Source: BP-133 sp040756995 (GTDB taxonomy: Bacteria; Actinomycetota; Acidimicrobiia; IMCC26256; BP-133). From it: a DNA stretch of 64,000 nt. This document shows positions 53,554-62,062 of this stretch, one piece after another. Positions within the stretch are counted from its first letter, which is position 1, and each line of letters starts with the position of its first letter. The notes under the pieces are model-generated. The model worked only from the letters and a program-made list of their open reading frames with translations, was not told the origin of the DNA and did no database searches. Location: NCBI GenBank assembly GCA_040756995.1, contig JBFLYK010000021.1, positions 48,055-112,054 on the forward strand, in the 5' to 3' direction. The position numbers and the translations under genes are program-made.

Positions 53554-54689
53554 TGCGATTCCCCTGGCATCGGGTCGACGTTGAGCAATTCGGCTGGCCC
53601 GTCCGTCACGTGCACGGTGCAGGCACCGTACGACGGTGGATCCCCGGACACCACAACCTGCAGGGCCAGCGCCATCCCGGCCTCGAGTTCCGCGTAGGGC
53701 GACTGGCCGTGCGGGTTCTCGGCCCCGACCACCACCCCTTCGAAGCCCACACCGACCGAACTCACGGCCGGGATCCCGGCCACGAGGACACCGCCGGCGC
53801 CGACGTACGCCTTCCGGAGATCATCCCCGCTGGCGCCCGGCCGGCAGGCGTCGACGACCGCGTCACGGACGATCCGCCATTCGCCGATGGGCGCCGCTGT
53901 GCTCCCCGGCGGCGGGCACGACCAGGTACCGCCGACCACTCCCAGGTAGCCGGCGTAGGCCGACCCGCCGCCGATGGCGACCGGCACCCCGACGGTGAAG
54001 AGCCGATCGGAGACGTGGGGCGGGCCGCTGGTGAGGACTCCGACGGGACCCTCGACGCCCACGGTCGTCACCCCGAGGTGCGCGGTGGCGGCTCGATACC
54101 CGGCGAGGAGGCCGGCGGCGCGGGCCCCGGCCTGCAGGCGCCGCTGCGCGGCGGCGACCCCGGCTTCGGTCACCGCACAGGCGAGCCGCAGGCAGGTCAG
54201 CTCGGCGGCAGACTTGACCCGCTGCGCCCGGCGGAGCAGGGGCAACGCATCGACGAACCGGGCCGAAGGCAGGGCCGCCCGCAGCAGCTGGTTGAAGAGC
54301 GGGCTGATCCCGTCGACGGCTACGCGCCCGGCAGCCGACGCACCGGGGATCGACCCGATGACCTCCAGGAAGTTCAGCGGGTTCCAGGTGAGAGGGAACA
54401 GGTGCTCGAGCGGGATCTCGGGTGGGACACCGTCGTCGTACTGCGACATGAGCCGCACCTCGCCTGCCGCGGTCAGGATGCAGGTCGGTGCGAACGGACG
54501 GGTTCCCGCCGTCCAGAGACGGCGTGCGCCGGTGGCGAAGCGAGCGAGGTCCTCCCGGCCCAGGAGCAGCAGCTCGACCCCTTCCGCCTCCATTTCGCGC
54601 TGTACCCGTTCACGGCGGGCTCGTCGGATCTCAGCAAAGTCGACGGTCGGGCCGTCGTCGAGCGCGATCATGCCCGGGATCACCAACAC
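53550..54689 (-). CDS. Degenerate M24-family (Xaa-Pro peptidase-like) protein, all metal ligands lost
   Basis: 379 aa, GTG start at 54689 after GGAAGGG, overlapping the next M24 gene by ten nt. Overall pita-bread fold layout is kept: N-terminal domain with RRERVQREMEAEGVELLLL, then a C-terminal catalytic-like domain. Aligned with its neighbour, VDTGIAYEGYASDFGRTW becomes IGGGSAYAGYLGVVGGTW, so both Asp ligands are Gly and Val. HGIGLE becomes VGVGFE (His to Val), and the two Glu ligands appear as Gln and Thr (ALALQVV, SYGACTV). With all five ligands gone it cannot be a metallopeptidase. It is probably a structural or regulatory partner of 54680-55954, or a non-metal hydrolase like creatinase. 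Confidence 0.85.
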   Translation of the reverse strand: MLVIPGMIALDDGPTVDFAEIRRARRERVQREMEAEGVELLLLGREDLARFATGARRLWTAGTRPFAPTCILTAAGEVRLMSQYDDGVPPEIPLEHLFPLTWNPLNFLEVIGSIPGASAAGRVAVDGISPLFNQLLRAALPSARFVDALPLLRRAQRVKSAAELTCLRLACAVTEAGVAAAQRRLQAGARAAGLLAGYRAATAHLGVTTVGVEGPVGVLTSGPPHVSDRLFTVGVPVAIGGGSAYAGYLGVVGGTWSCPPPGSTAAPIGEWRIVRDAVVDACRPGASGDDLRKAYVGAGGVLVAGIPAVSSVGVGFEGVVVGAENPHGQSPYAELEAGMALALQVVVSGDPPSYGACTVHVTDGPAELLNVDPMPGESQ

Positions 54690-55954
54690 GCCACCCTTCC
54701 CTCACCGAACGGATCATACGGATACCGGCTGAGTACCTCGTAGCCGTCGGCGGTGACCACGACAATCTCCTCACCGCGGTAGCCGCCGTAGCCGTCCTCC
54801 CAGATGACCGGTTCGAGGACGAGCATCATGCCCGGGGCCATCACCATCGAGGCGTCGAAGTCGGGACCGAGGTCCGTCCCGACCAGCGGCATCTCGGCGC
54901 TCTCGAGGCCGATGCCGTGCGCCAGATAGAAGTGCGCCAGCCACGGCTTGGCCTTGCCGTCGAGGCTGGCGGCGGCGGTCAGCTCGGCGCCGGTCACACC
55001 GGGCCGGAGGACATCGAGGACCCGGGAAACGACCTCGCACCACGCCTCGAAGTAGCCGCGATCCCGGCCGGACACGCTCGACTCGCCGACGATCCAGGTC
55101 CGACCGAAATCCGAGGCGTACCCTTCGTAGGCGATGCCGGTGTCGACCACGACGAGGTCGCCCCGACGCAGGATCCGGTCGGACGTCGGCGTCGGGAAGG
55201 GAAGTTCGCCGTTGGAGGATCGTGGCCCGCCGGCCCGGTGCCGAGGGGTCACCTGCCAGATGGGGTCGAGAACACTGGCGGTCCCCAACCGGCAGATCCG
55301 GTCGAGGAACAACGCGGTGAGGTCGCACTGACGGAGCCCGGGACGGAGTTCGGCCTGCACGTCGTACATGGCCAACTCGTTCAGGAACTGCGCCCGGTAG
55401 ATGCACTCAACCTCGTCGGCCGTCTTGGCGATCCTGGCCTGGGCGATGGCCGTCGATGGATCGGCCAGCGCGTCGACTTCGAGGATGTCGGGCAGCGTCC
55501 CGATGAGGGCCCCGGGCATCTCGTCGATGCCGATCGCTCCGGGCCGCCCGACGATGTCCCGCACAGCTGCCGCCAGCGCGGCCGCCCCGCTCTCCGTCTC
55601 GACGGAGATGGCGTGGTGGTGCGACGCTTCCAACTCCGGGATCCCAGTGCCTCGGGGAGCGAACAGGTGTGGCAGCGCCCCGTCCGCCGTGACCACGGCC
55701 ACGGCGGGAACCATGTGGCAGTAGCTGGGATCGGCGGTCGTTCCGACAAAGCCCGTGGCATAGGTCACATTGGGTGGGTAGGTCAGGATCAAGGCGTCGA
55801 GTCCGTGGGCCACCATTGACGACACCAGCCGCTGGTGCCGTTCCCGGCGCATCCGGTTGGGGTCGAACGTCGATCGTCCGAAGTCACCGGATACCCGAAG
55901 GCTCTCCGGGACCGTGCCACCCACGGGCCCTTCGCCAGCATCGGCCATGTTCAC
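54680..55954 (-). CDS. M24-family metallohydrolase (Xaa-Pro aminopeptidase-like), intact site
   Basis: About 424 aa from the GTG at 55954 (GTGA overlap with the P450 stop) or 422 aa from the ATG at 55948. Seen: N-terminal domain with RMRRERHQRLVSSMVAHGLD; metal ligands Asp in VVVDTG, Asp in GYASDFGRTW, His in LAHGIGLE, Glu in LVLEPVIW and Glu in YRGEEIVVVT, all in the order expected of M24 enzymes. The family includes prolidases, but also creatinase and ectoine hydrolase, so amide hydrolysis of a pathway conjugate is possible. Its presence between P450 and ACAD genes suggests it removes an amide group or amino-acid conjugate from the substrate; inference. Confidence 0.88.
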   Translation of the reverse strand: MNMADAGEGPVGGTVPESLRVSGDFGRSTFDPNRMRRERHQRLVSSMVAHGLDALILTYPPNVTYATGFVGTTADPSYCHMVPAVAVVTADGALPHLFAPRGTGIPELEASHHHAISVETESGAAALAAAVRDIVGRPGAIGIDEMPGALIGTLPDILEVDALADPSTAIAQARIAKTADEVECIYRAQFLNELAMYDVQAELRPGLRQCDLTALFLDRICRLGTASVLDPIWQVTPRHRAGGPRSSNGELPFPTPTSDRILRRGDLVVVDTGIAYEGYASDFGRTWIVGESSVSGRDRGYFEAWCEVVSRVLDVLRPGVTGAELTAAASLDGKAKPWLAHFYLAHGIGLESAEMPLVGTDLGPDFDASMVMAPGMMLVLEPVIWEDGYGGYRGEEIVVVTADGYEVLSRYPYDPFGEGRVACW

Positions 55955-57201
55955 GATTCCATCACCTTTTCCAGGCCACATCGGAGCACGACATCGAGCC
56001 GGAGGGGCCCGAGCACCCAGAAAGCCGGGTTCTTCTCGTAGCGGTATCCCGGCGCGAACTCGACGTGCTCCACCAGGTCGAGGAACACGCGCAGGGCGAC
56101 GACCGCCTCGAGACGCGCCAAGGGTGCACCCAGACACAGATGACGGCCAAAGCCGAAGGCGACGTGGTCGAGGTCCTCGCCGCGGTCGAGGCGGAACGCA
56201 CCGGGGTCGTCGTAGACCGCCTCGTCCCGGTTGGCCGAGGCAATGCTGAGAATCACCTTCTCGCCAGCGTCGACCTTCACGCCGGCAATGTCAGTGGGCC
56301 TCGTGCAGTCCCGCACCATCATCTGCGCCGGCGAATCGTGACGCAGCGACTCCTCCACCACGACAGGGATGAGCGACCGGTCCCGACGGACCGCAGCAAG
56401 CAGGTCCGGCTGCCGGATCAGCTCGTAGAGCATGTTGCCGAGCAGGTTGGTGGTCGTCTCGTGGCCTGCCACGATCAGGTGGAAGATGGTGGCCCGGATC
56501 TCGGTGTCGGTCAGCCGGTCACCTTCCTCCTCGGCAAGCATCACCCGGGTCACGAAGTCGTCAGGTGGATCCTCCATCGACCGGCGAAGAGCCACCTGCT
56601 CGTCGATGTAGTCGGCGAACTCCGGATGGGCGGCTTTCAAGCCGACACCCCGAGCGTTGCGGTTCGTCGTGACGAACTCGTGATCGGCGATCACGTCGTC
56701 GGACCATTGCCGGAACCGCTCGTGGTCCTCGACCGGGATGCCGATGAGATGGGCGATGACCGAACCCGGCAACGGACCGGTGAACTCCGCCACCAGGTCC
56801 ACCTGGCCCCGCTCCAGGGCCCGTCGCAGCAGATCGGCGCTGACCTGCTCGATGTACGGCTCCACGGCGCGGATGGCCGGCGGGGCGAGCGCGCTCATCA
56901 TCAGTTTGCGGCGGCGCTGGTGCCGAGCGCCGTCGAGTTCGCTGAGGATGCGTTCCGCTTCGGGAATGTCGAAACCGGGAACCCGCATCCCGCCGACACT
57001 CGAGAAGGTACGCCAGTCCCGGAAGGCGTTCACCACGTCCGAATGGCGCGTGACGAAGCGTGGTCCGAGCGGGGTCCTCGCCACGGGGCAGTGTGCCCGC
57101 AAGGAGGCAAAGAGGTCATAGGGAACCTCGGCGTGATCGGCGAAGGGGTTGAACTCGATCGTTTCCGCTTCGGGTCGCAGGTCCATGTCTGCCTCGCTCA
57201 T
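55951..57201 (-). CDS. Cytochrome P450
   Basis: 416 aa from the ATG at 57201. Seen: I-helix AGHETT at 245-250, ExxR (EESLR) near 283-287 and heme loop FGFGRHLCLG with Cys356. Soluble CYP. Its start follows the upstream P450 stop by one base and its stop overlaps the M24 start, so it is within the tightly packed operon. The adjacent P450 at 57203 shares the general pattern but differs enough that the two probably act on different positions. Confidence 0.93.
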   Translation of the reverse strand: MSEADMDLRPEAETIEFNPFADHAEVPYDLFASLRAHCPVARTPLGPRFVTRHSDVVNAFRDWRTFSSVGGMRVPGFDIPEAERILSELDGARHQRRRKLMMSALAPPAIRAVEPYIEQVSADLLRRALERGQVDLVAEFTGPLPGSVIAHLIGIPVEDHERFRQWSDDVIADHEFVTTNRNARGVGLKAAHPEFADYIDEQVALRRSMEDPPDDFVTRVMLAEEEGDRLTDTEIRATIFHLIVAGHETTTNLLGNMLYELIRQPDLLAAVRRDRSLIPVVVEESLRHDSPAQMMVRDCTRPTDIAGVKVDAGEKVILSIASANRDEAVYDDPGAFRLDRGEDLDHVAFGFGRHLCLGAPLARLEAVVALRVFLDLVEHVEFAPGYRYEKNPAFWVLGPLRLDVVLRCGLEKVMES

Positions 57202-57202
57202 C

Positions 57203-58432
57203 TCATGCCCGGGCGGCCAAGCCGGCTTGTTGCCAGGCGGAACGAACCGGCTCCCCCAGGGCGAACGGGATGGAGTCGAAGCCGCGGATGATCCCGCTGT
57301 GGAGCAATTCCGGTTCGCCGGTGAGCTCATAGGACGGGAACCGGGCCAGCAGCTCCTCGAAGGTCACCCGTCCTTCCAGACGAGCCAGCGACGCGCCCAG
57401 ACAGAAGTGGATCCCGTGGCCGAAGGCGGCGTGGCGGACGATCTTCCGGTCGACGTCGAAGACGTCGGGGGCCTCGAACTCCCGCTCGTCCCGATTGGCT
57501 GACCCCCAATTCAGGAGGACCTTCTCCCCCGGCTCCAGCCTCGTCCCGTGGATCTCGGTTGGTTCGGCCACGGTCCGGGCGAGCACCTGCACCGGGGATT
57601 CGTAGCGCAGGATCTCTTCGACGGCGTTCCCGATCCGTGTCGGGGAGGCAGCCAGCGCCGCCCGCTGGTCGGGGTGACGGGCCAGGGTGACCATTCCGTT
57701 GCTGATGAGGTTGGTCGTCGTTTCGTTGCCGGCCACGAGCAGCAGCACGCAGAACCACATCAACTCGTCGGTGGTCAGCTCCTCACCCGGTTCGAGGTCC
57801 GTATGGACCAATGCAGTGACCAGATCCTCCCCGGGGGTCCGGCGGCGCGCCTCGATGATGCCGTCGAAGTAGTCGAACAGGCTTCCGATGGCAAACAGCG
57901 ACGCCTCGGTCGACTCCTCGTCGCTCGGATCGCCGCGCATGATGCTGTCCGACCATTCCCGGAAGGCATCCTGGTCAGTCTTCGGGACCCCCATCATGTC
58001 GGCGATGACGGTGCTCGGAAGCGGCCCGGCCACGGCGTGGACGAAGTCCCCTTCCCTCCCGGCGGCTGCCACCCCGTCGAGGAGCTCCCGAGCGGTCTGG
58101 CGGATCCGGGGTTCCATCTCGGCCACCCGCCGGGGCGTGAAGGCGCGGCTCACGATGCGCCGTAGGGTCGTATGCCGGGGGGGATCCATCATGACGAGCA
58201 TCGGCAGCCCACCGGCGTCGCCGGTCAGGTCGCCGCGGTCGAGGAGCACCCCTTCGCCGGAGATGAACCGCTGCCAGTTCAAGGCGGCGTCGATGACGTC
58301 CTCGAAGCGGGAGAGGACCCAGCAGTTTCTCGATTCGATGCGGTACAGAGGATGCTCGTCGCGCAGCGTCTTGTACACCGAGTAGGGATCTTGGTGCAGG
58401 TCGTGCGAGTACGGGTCGTAGAGTTCGCTCAC
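57203..58432 (-). CDS. Cytochrome P450
   Basis: 409 aa. Seen: I-helix AGNETT at 234-239, ExxR (EEILR) at 272-276 and heme loop FGHGIHFCLG with Cys344. The opening YDPYSHDLHQDPYSVYKTLR is a common actinobacterial CYP start. Four-nt overlap with the hydrolase gene upstream. Part of a run of three P450s in this operon; no dedicated ferredoxin lies here, the only one in the window being at 2757. Confidence 0.93.
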   Translation of the reverse strand: MSELYDPYSHDLHQDPYSVYKTLRDEHPLYRIESRNCWVLSRFEDVIDAALNWQRFISGEGVLLDRGDLTGDAGGLPMLVMMDPPRHTTLRRIVSRAFTPRRVAEMEPRIRQTARELLDGVAAAGREGDFVHAVAGPLPSTVIADMMGVPKTDQDAFREWSDSIMRGDPSDEESTEASLFAIGSLFDYFDGIIEARRRTPGEDLVTALVHTDLEPGEELTTDELMWFCVLLLVAGNETTTNLISNGMVTLARHPDQRAALAASPTRIGNAVEEILRYESPVQVLARTVAEPTEIHGTRLEPGEKVLLNWGSANRDEREFEAPDVFDVDRKIVRHAAFGHGIHFCLGASLARLEGRVTFEELLARFPSYELTGEPELLHSGIIRGFDSIPFALGEPVRSAWQQAGLAARA

Positions 58433-59217
58433 GTGCGCACCTCATTCGTGTCCCGGATGCTCTCGGGCGGGAAGGCCATTGCCTGGAAGGCCAGTCCCTG
58501 GAGTGCGAGTCCCTGGCTGAGCCCGTCGTGGAGGGCCCGCTTGAGTTCCCAACTGAGGGCGCTCTTCGTGTACCGCCGGGTGAGGCGGGGGCGGGCGGCG
58601 ACCTGGGCGGCGAGGTCGCGGGCGCGGGCCATGAGGTCGGCGGAGGGCAGAACCTCGGCGACGATCCCGAGGGAAAGTGCCTCGCTGGCAGTGATGCATT
58701 GCCCGGTCAGGAGGAAATACCGGCCACGATTGGGCCCGAGGAGCGCTGGCCACACGATGTGCACGCCGTCACCCGGAACCCCGCCGAGGAGGAAATGGGC
58801 CGCGTCCTGGAAAGTCGCGGTGTCAGCACAGAGCACGATGTCAGCGAGGAGCGGCAGTTCGGCGTGGATGACGGCGGGCCCGTTGATCGCCGAGATCACC
58901 GGGACACCGATGTCGAGGAAGTTGCCCAGCAGGCGGGTTCCTTCCCAGAAGGTGCGCTCCCACCCAGCCGGGGTGCCGACATCGGCGAAGCTGGCGGCGT
59001 CGGCGTCGGCGCAGAACTCCTCCCCTGTCCCGGTGAAGATCACCACGTCGTTGTCGGGGTCGGAGCCGATGGCGTGAAACGCCTCGCCCAACTCCCGGTG
59101 CGCTTCGGAACTCCACCGCAAGGGGCCGCCGGCGGTGTGGACGGAGCACTCCAGGATGCCGTCGCTGCGCTCCAACCTCACGGTTTCGAAACGGGTCGCG
59201 TACTCGGGAAACCTCAT
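58429..59217 (-). CDS. 6-oxocamphor hydrolase-like crotonase (retro-Claisen C-C hydrolase)
   Basis: 262 aa. Most crotonases are hydratases, but this sequence follows, from memory, Rhodococcus 6-oxocamphor hydrolase nearly end to end: FETVRLERSDGILECSVHT, FTGTGEEFC, INGPAVIHAELP, FQDAAHFLLGGVPGDG and LLGPNRGRYFLLTGQ. The residues I know for that enzyme (Trp40, His122, His145, Asp154) fall on Trp35, His118, His141 and Asp150 here. The equivalent of its Glu244 appears to be Gln240. That enzyme cleaves a cyclic beta-diketone by water. A ring C-C cleavage of a bicyclic or polycyclic 1,3-diketone is therefore likely. It sits between a P450 and a GMC oxidoreductase. Confidence 0.85.
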   Translation of the reverse strand: MRFPEYATRFETVRLERSDGILECSVHTAGGPLRWSSEAHRELGEAFHAIGSDPDNDVVIFTGTGEEFCADADAASFADVGTPAGWERTFWEGTRLLGNFLDIGVPVISAINGPAVIHAELPLLADIVLCADTATFQDAAHFLLGGVPGDGVHIVWPALLGPNRGRYFLLTGQCITASEALSLGIVAEVLPSADLMARARDLAAQVAARPRLTRRYTKSALSWELKRALHDGLSQGLALQGLAFQAMAFPPESIRDTNEVRT

Positions 59218-59260
59218 CGACGTTCCCTTCGGCCCCGGAACCTCGTCGGGTGTCGCGCCA

Positions 59261-60823
59261 TCAGCCTGCTCCCTTTTCGGTGCCGCCCACTGCTACGGCA
59301 TCGGCCTCTTGGATCAACTGCGCCGCTCGCTCTCCGATGGCCACGCAGGTGAGATTGATGTTCGCCCGGGGAATCGTGGGCATGATCGACGCATCCACCA
59401 CACGGAGGCCATCCACCCCCCGGACGAAACAGTTCGGGTCCACCACGGCCGTCGGATCGCTGTCAGGGCCCATCCGGCAGGTGCCGGCCGGATGGAACCA
59501 CGGCGTCGCCGAGCCAGCGACATACGCGTCGAGAGCGGCAGGGTCGGCGAAGCAGGCGGGATCGGGCAGTGCCAGCCCGGCGACGTAGTTCGAGAGCGGG
59601 GCGGTGTTGGCGATCTCCCAGCACTGCCGTAGGCCGGCGGCCAACGTCTGGCGGTCGGCCGGTTCGGCGCACAGGTTGAGCTCGATGTCCGGGCTGGCGC
59701 GATGATCGGCGCTGGACCACGACAGGCGGCCCCGGGATTCGGGCAGCTGCACACCGGCGGACATGGCGAAGACCGTGGAGGTGCCGACGAGCGTGGCGAG
59801 ACCAGGCAGCGGGCTGAGGTCGAAGTAGCTCATGAGCCCGAGGATGACGTCGTTCTCTTCGCTGCTCCCCGGGCTCGTCCACCGCATCCCCAGCTGGTAC
59901 TGAGGCACATCCGTGCGGTACATGCCCTCGGCCGGGACGAAGAAGACGAAGCTGCCGGCGTGCTCCCTGAGGTTCCGCCCGACACCGGGCCGGTCGAGCC
60001 GGCACCTGACGCCGATCCGGTGCAGCTCTTCGACCGGACCGATGCCGGAACGCCAGAGGATCCCCGGGGTCTGGAGCGCCCCGGCGCACAGAATGACCTC
60101 ACCGCCGAACGCCTGCCTCACTTCCCCGGCCTGCTCGAACTCGACGCCGACAGCCCGGTTTCCGTCGAAGAGCACCCGGATGGCGAGGCTGTGCGGTTCG
60201 AGGCGGAGGTTGTCCCGCGACCGAACCGGGCGGAGGTACCCGAGGTTCGTCGAGATCCGTGTCATCCCCTGCCGGTTCATCGGCCAGGGCCCGACACCGG
60301 TCGCCCGAGGATCGTTGAGGTCGGCGCAGTACGGGATGCCGAGCGCCCGGCAGGCATCCAGGAACGCCGACTGCACCGGAGCGAGCTCATCCACCCCCCA
60401 CCGAGAGATGGGGAGCGGCCCGCCCCGGCCGTGGAACTCGCCCGGCACCTGCGGGTCGTCCTCCAACCGGCAGAAACAAGGCAGCATTTCGGTCCAGCTC
60501 CACTGGGTGTTCCCCAATGCCGCCCACCCGTCGTAATCGGCCGGCACACCGCGCACCGCCAGCGCGCCGTTGACGGCCGACCCGCCACCGGCGACCTTCC
60601 CCTGCGGGTACGGGACCTGCCGGTCACCGAACGCCCGCGCCGATAGGCCCCAGTCATGGGCGCCGAGGGCGAAGGTCAGGTCGTACAGATCGTCGGCGCC
60701 GGCGTCGGATTCCGCCGGACCGGCCTCGAGCACCAGCACGCGGCGCCCCTCGTTCTCCGTCAGTCGGGCGGCCAGCACTGCGCCCGAAGAACCGGCCCCG
60801 ACCACGATGTAGTCGTATTCCAT
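59261..60823 (-). CDS. GMC-family FAD alcohol oxidoreductase
   Basis: 520 aa. Seen: N-terminal FAD motif VVGAGSSGAVLAARL, the second GMC signature GALQTPGILWRSGIGP, and catalytic His in WFHPAGTCRMG with Asn in RANINLTCVAIG. Family members oxidise alcohols to aldehydes or ketones using FAD, passing electrons to O2 or another acceptor. It would make the ketone that the 6-oxocamphor-hydrolase-like enzyme needs. It lies 43 nt below that gene's start and 23 nt after the P450. Confidence 0.92.
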   Translation of the reverse strand: MEYDYIVVGAGSSGAVLAARLTENEGRRVLVLEAGPAESDAGADDLYDLTFALGAHDWGLSARAFGDRQVPYPQGKVAGGGSAVNGALAVRGVPADYDGWAALGNTQWSWTEMLPCFCRLEDDPQVPGEFHGRGGPLPISRWGVDELAPVQSAFLDACRALGIPYCADLNDPRATGVGPWPMNRQGMTRISTNLGYLRPVRSRDNLRLEPHSLAIRVLFDGNRAVGVEFEQAGEVRQAFGGEVILCAGALQTPGILWRSGIGPVEELHRIGVRCRLDRPGVGRNLREHAGSFVFFVPAEGMYRTDVPQYQLGMRWTSPGSSEENDVILGLMSYFDLSPLPGLATLVGTSTVFAMSAGVQLPESRGRLSWSSADHRASPDIELNLCAEPADRQTLAAGLRQCWEIANTAPLSNYVAGLALPDPACFADPAALDAYVAGSATPWFHPAGTCRMGPDSDPTAVVDPNCFVRGVDGLRVVDASIMPTIPRANINLTCVAIGERAAQLIQEADAVAVGGTEKGAG

Positions 60824-60846
60824 CGTCCTCTCCTGTTCGGCGGCGC

Positions 60847-62028
60847 TCAGTGCGCCACCGGGGCCGTGACGGTCTGAAACTCGACGTTCAGGCGGCGGGG
60901 GCCCCGCATCATGACGAACTTCACCCGCTCATATCCCTGGCCCTCGTCGAGCTGGAAGGTCTCCACGGCGTCGAGGAAGGCGTTCAGGGCGAGATTCACT
61001 TCGAGGCGGGCCAGCTGCGCGCCCACGCAGTGGTGAATCCCGAATCCGAAGGCGAGGTGCCCTTCGCCGCCTCGGTCGAGGTCGAACTCATCGGGGTGAT
61101 CCCAGACGGTTTCGTCGCGGTTCGCGCTCGTGAAGGACATGGCGATCGTTCCGCCCGGCGGGACGATCCCGTCGCCGAACTGGGCGCCCTCGGGGCAGCG
61201 CCGGAACAGGAACTGGATCGGGGCGACGTGGCGCAGAGACTCTTCGATGGCCCGGGCGACGAGGCTGCGGTCGGCGCGCAGCCGCTGGTACAGCTCCGGG
61301 CGTTGCGCCAGCTCGAAGAACAGGTTTCCGATGAGGTGGGTGGTCGTCTCGATTCCGCCGGTGATCACGTTCATCAGTTGGGTGATGATCTGGCGGTCGG
61401 TGAAAGGCCGGCCGTCCTCCCCGACGTAGTTGCACATCTGCGACACGAGGTTGTCGGGCGGATCGGCCGCCTCGCGGTGCTGGCGGACCAACCCGCCCAG
61501 GTATTGGAACAGCTCGACGGGCACGAAATCACCCGAGCCCTGGGTCGGGTCCAGGTTGTCCACGACTTCGTCCGTCAACCGGCGGAAGTCCCGGCTGTCG
61601 GCTTCGGAGACCCCCATCACGTGGGCGACGACCATCGTGGGCAGCGGCTTGGCGAACTGGGCGACGAGGTCGGCCCGCCCGGCGGGAAGGAACGCGGCGA
61701 CGAGCTGCCGGGAGGCGGCGTCGATGAAGCTCTGGGCCTGGCGGACCTTGCTGGCCCCGAAGGCCGTGAGGACGAGCTTGCGGACGACGGTGTGTTGGGG
61801 AGGGTCGAGCTCGCCGAGGCCGAGTTCCTCCGGGTCGCGGTCCGCCAGTGGCGTGAACCCGGCCTGGGGAAACCGCTCGTGGTCGTTCAGGATCTCCCGG
61901 ACGTCGGCATGCCGCACGACCAGGTGAATCCCCGGAACTGGGTTGCTCACCGGGCATTTCTGGCGGAGCTCGGCGAGCGCCGGGTACGGATCGACCAGTT
62001 GCGCAGGGTCGAACGGGTTGAATGTCAT
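60847..62028 (-). CDS. Cytochrome P450
   Basis: 393 aa from the ATG at 62028, preceded by GGGGAG nine bases earlier. Seen: I-helix GGIETT at 224-229 (Gly-Gly-Ile-Glu variant), ExxR (EESLR) at 262-266 and heme loop FGFGIHHCVG with Cys334. Soluble CYP. Second gene of the operon after the MaoC-like gene, 25 nt away. Confidence 0.93.
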   Translation of the reverse strand: MTFNPFDPAQLVDPYPALAELRQKCPVSNPVPGIHLVVRHADVREILNDHERFPQAGFTPLADRDPEELGLGELDPPQHTVVRKLVLTAFGASKVRQAQSFIDAASRQLVAAFLPAGRADLVAQFAKPLPTMVVAHVMGVSEADSRDFRRLTDEVVDNLDPTQGSGDFVPVELFQYLGGLVRQHREAADPPDNLVSQMCNYVGEDGRPFTDRQIITQLMNVITGGIETTTHLIGNLFFELAQRPELYQRLRADRSLVARAIEESLRHVAPIQFLFRRCPEGAQFGDGIVPPGGTIAMSFTSANRDETVWDHPDEFDLDRGGEGHLAFGFGIHHCVGAQLARLEVNLALNAFLDAVETFQLDEGQGYERVKFVMMRGPRRLNVEFQTVTAPVAH

Positions 62029-62062
62029 GGCGAGCACTCCCCTCTCGGAGCCCGTGGTGGCA

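Noticed and set aside
53550..54689. Reading this gene as a frameshifted pseudogene
   Set aside because: The frame is intact, has a ribosome site and keeps many fold residues; loss is confined to the metal ligands, which suggests a maintained pseudoenzyme instead.
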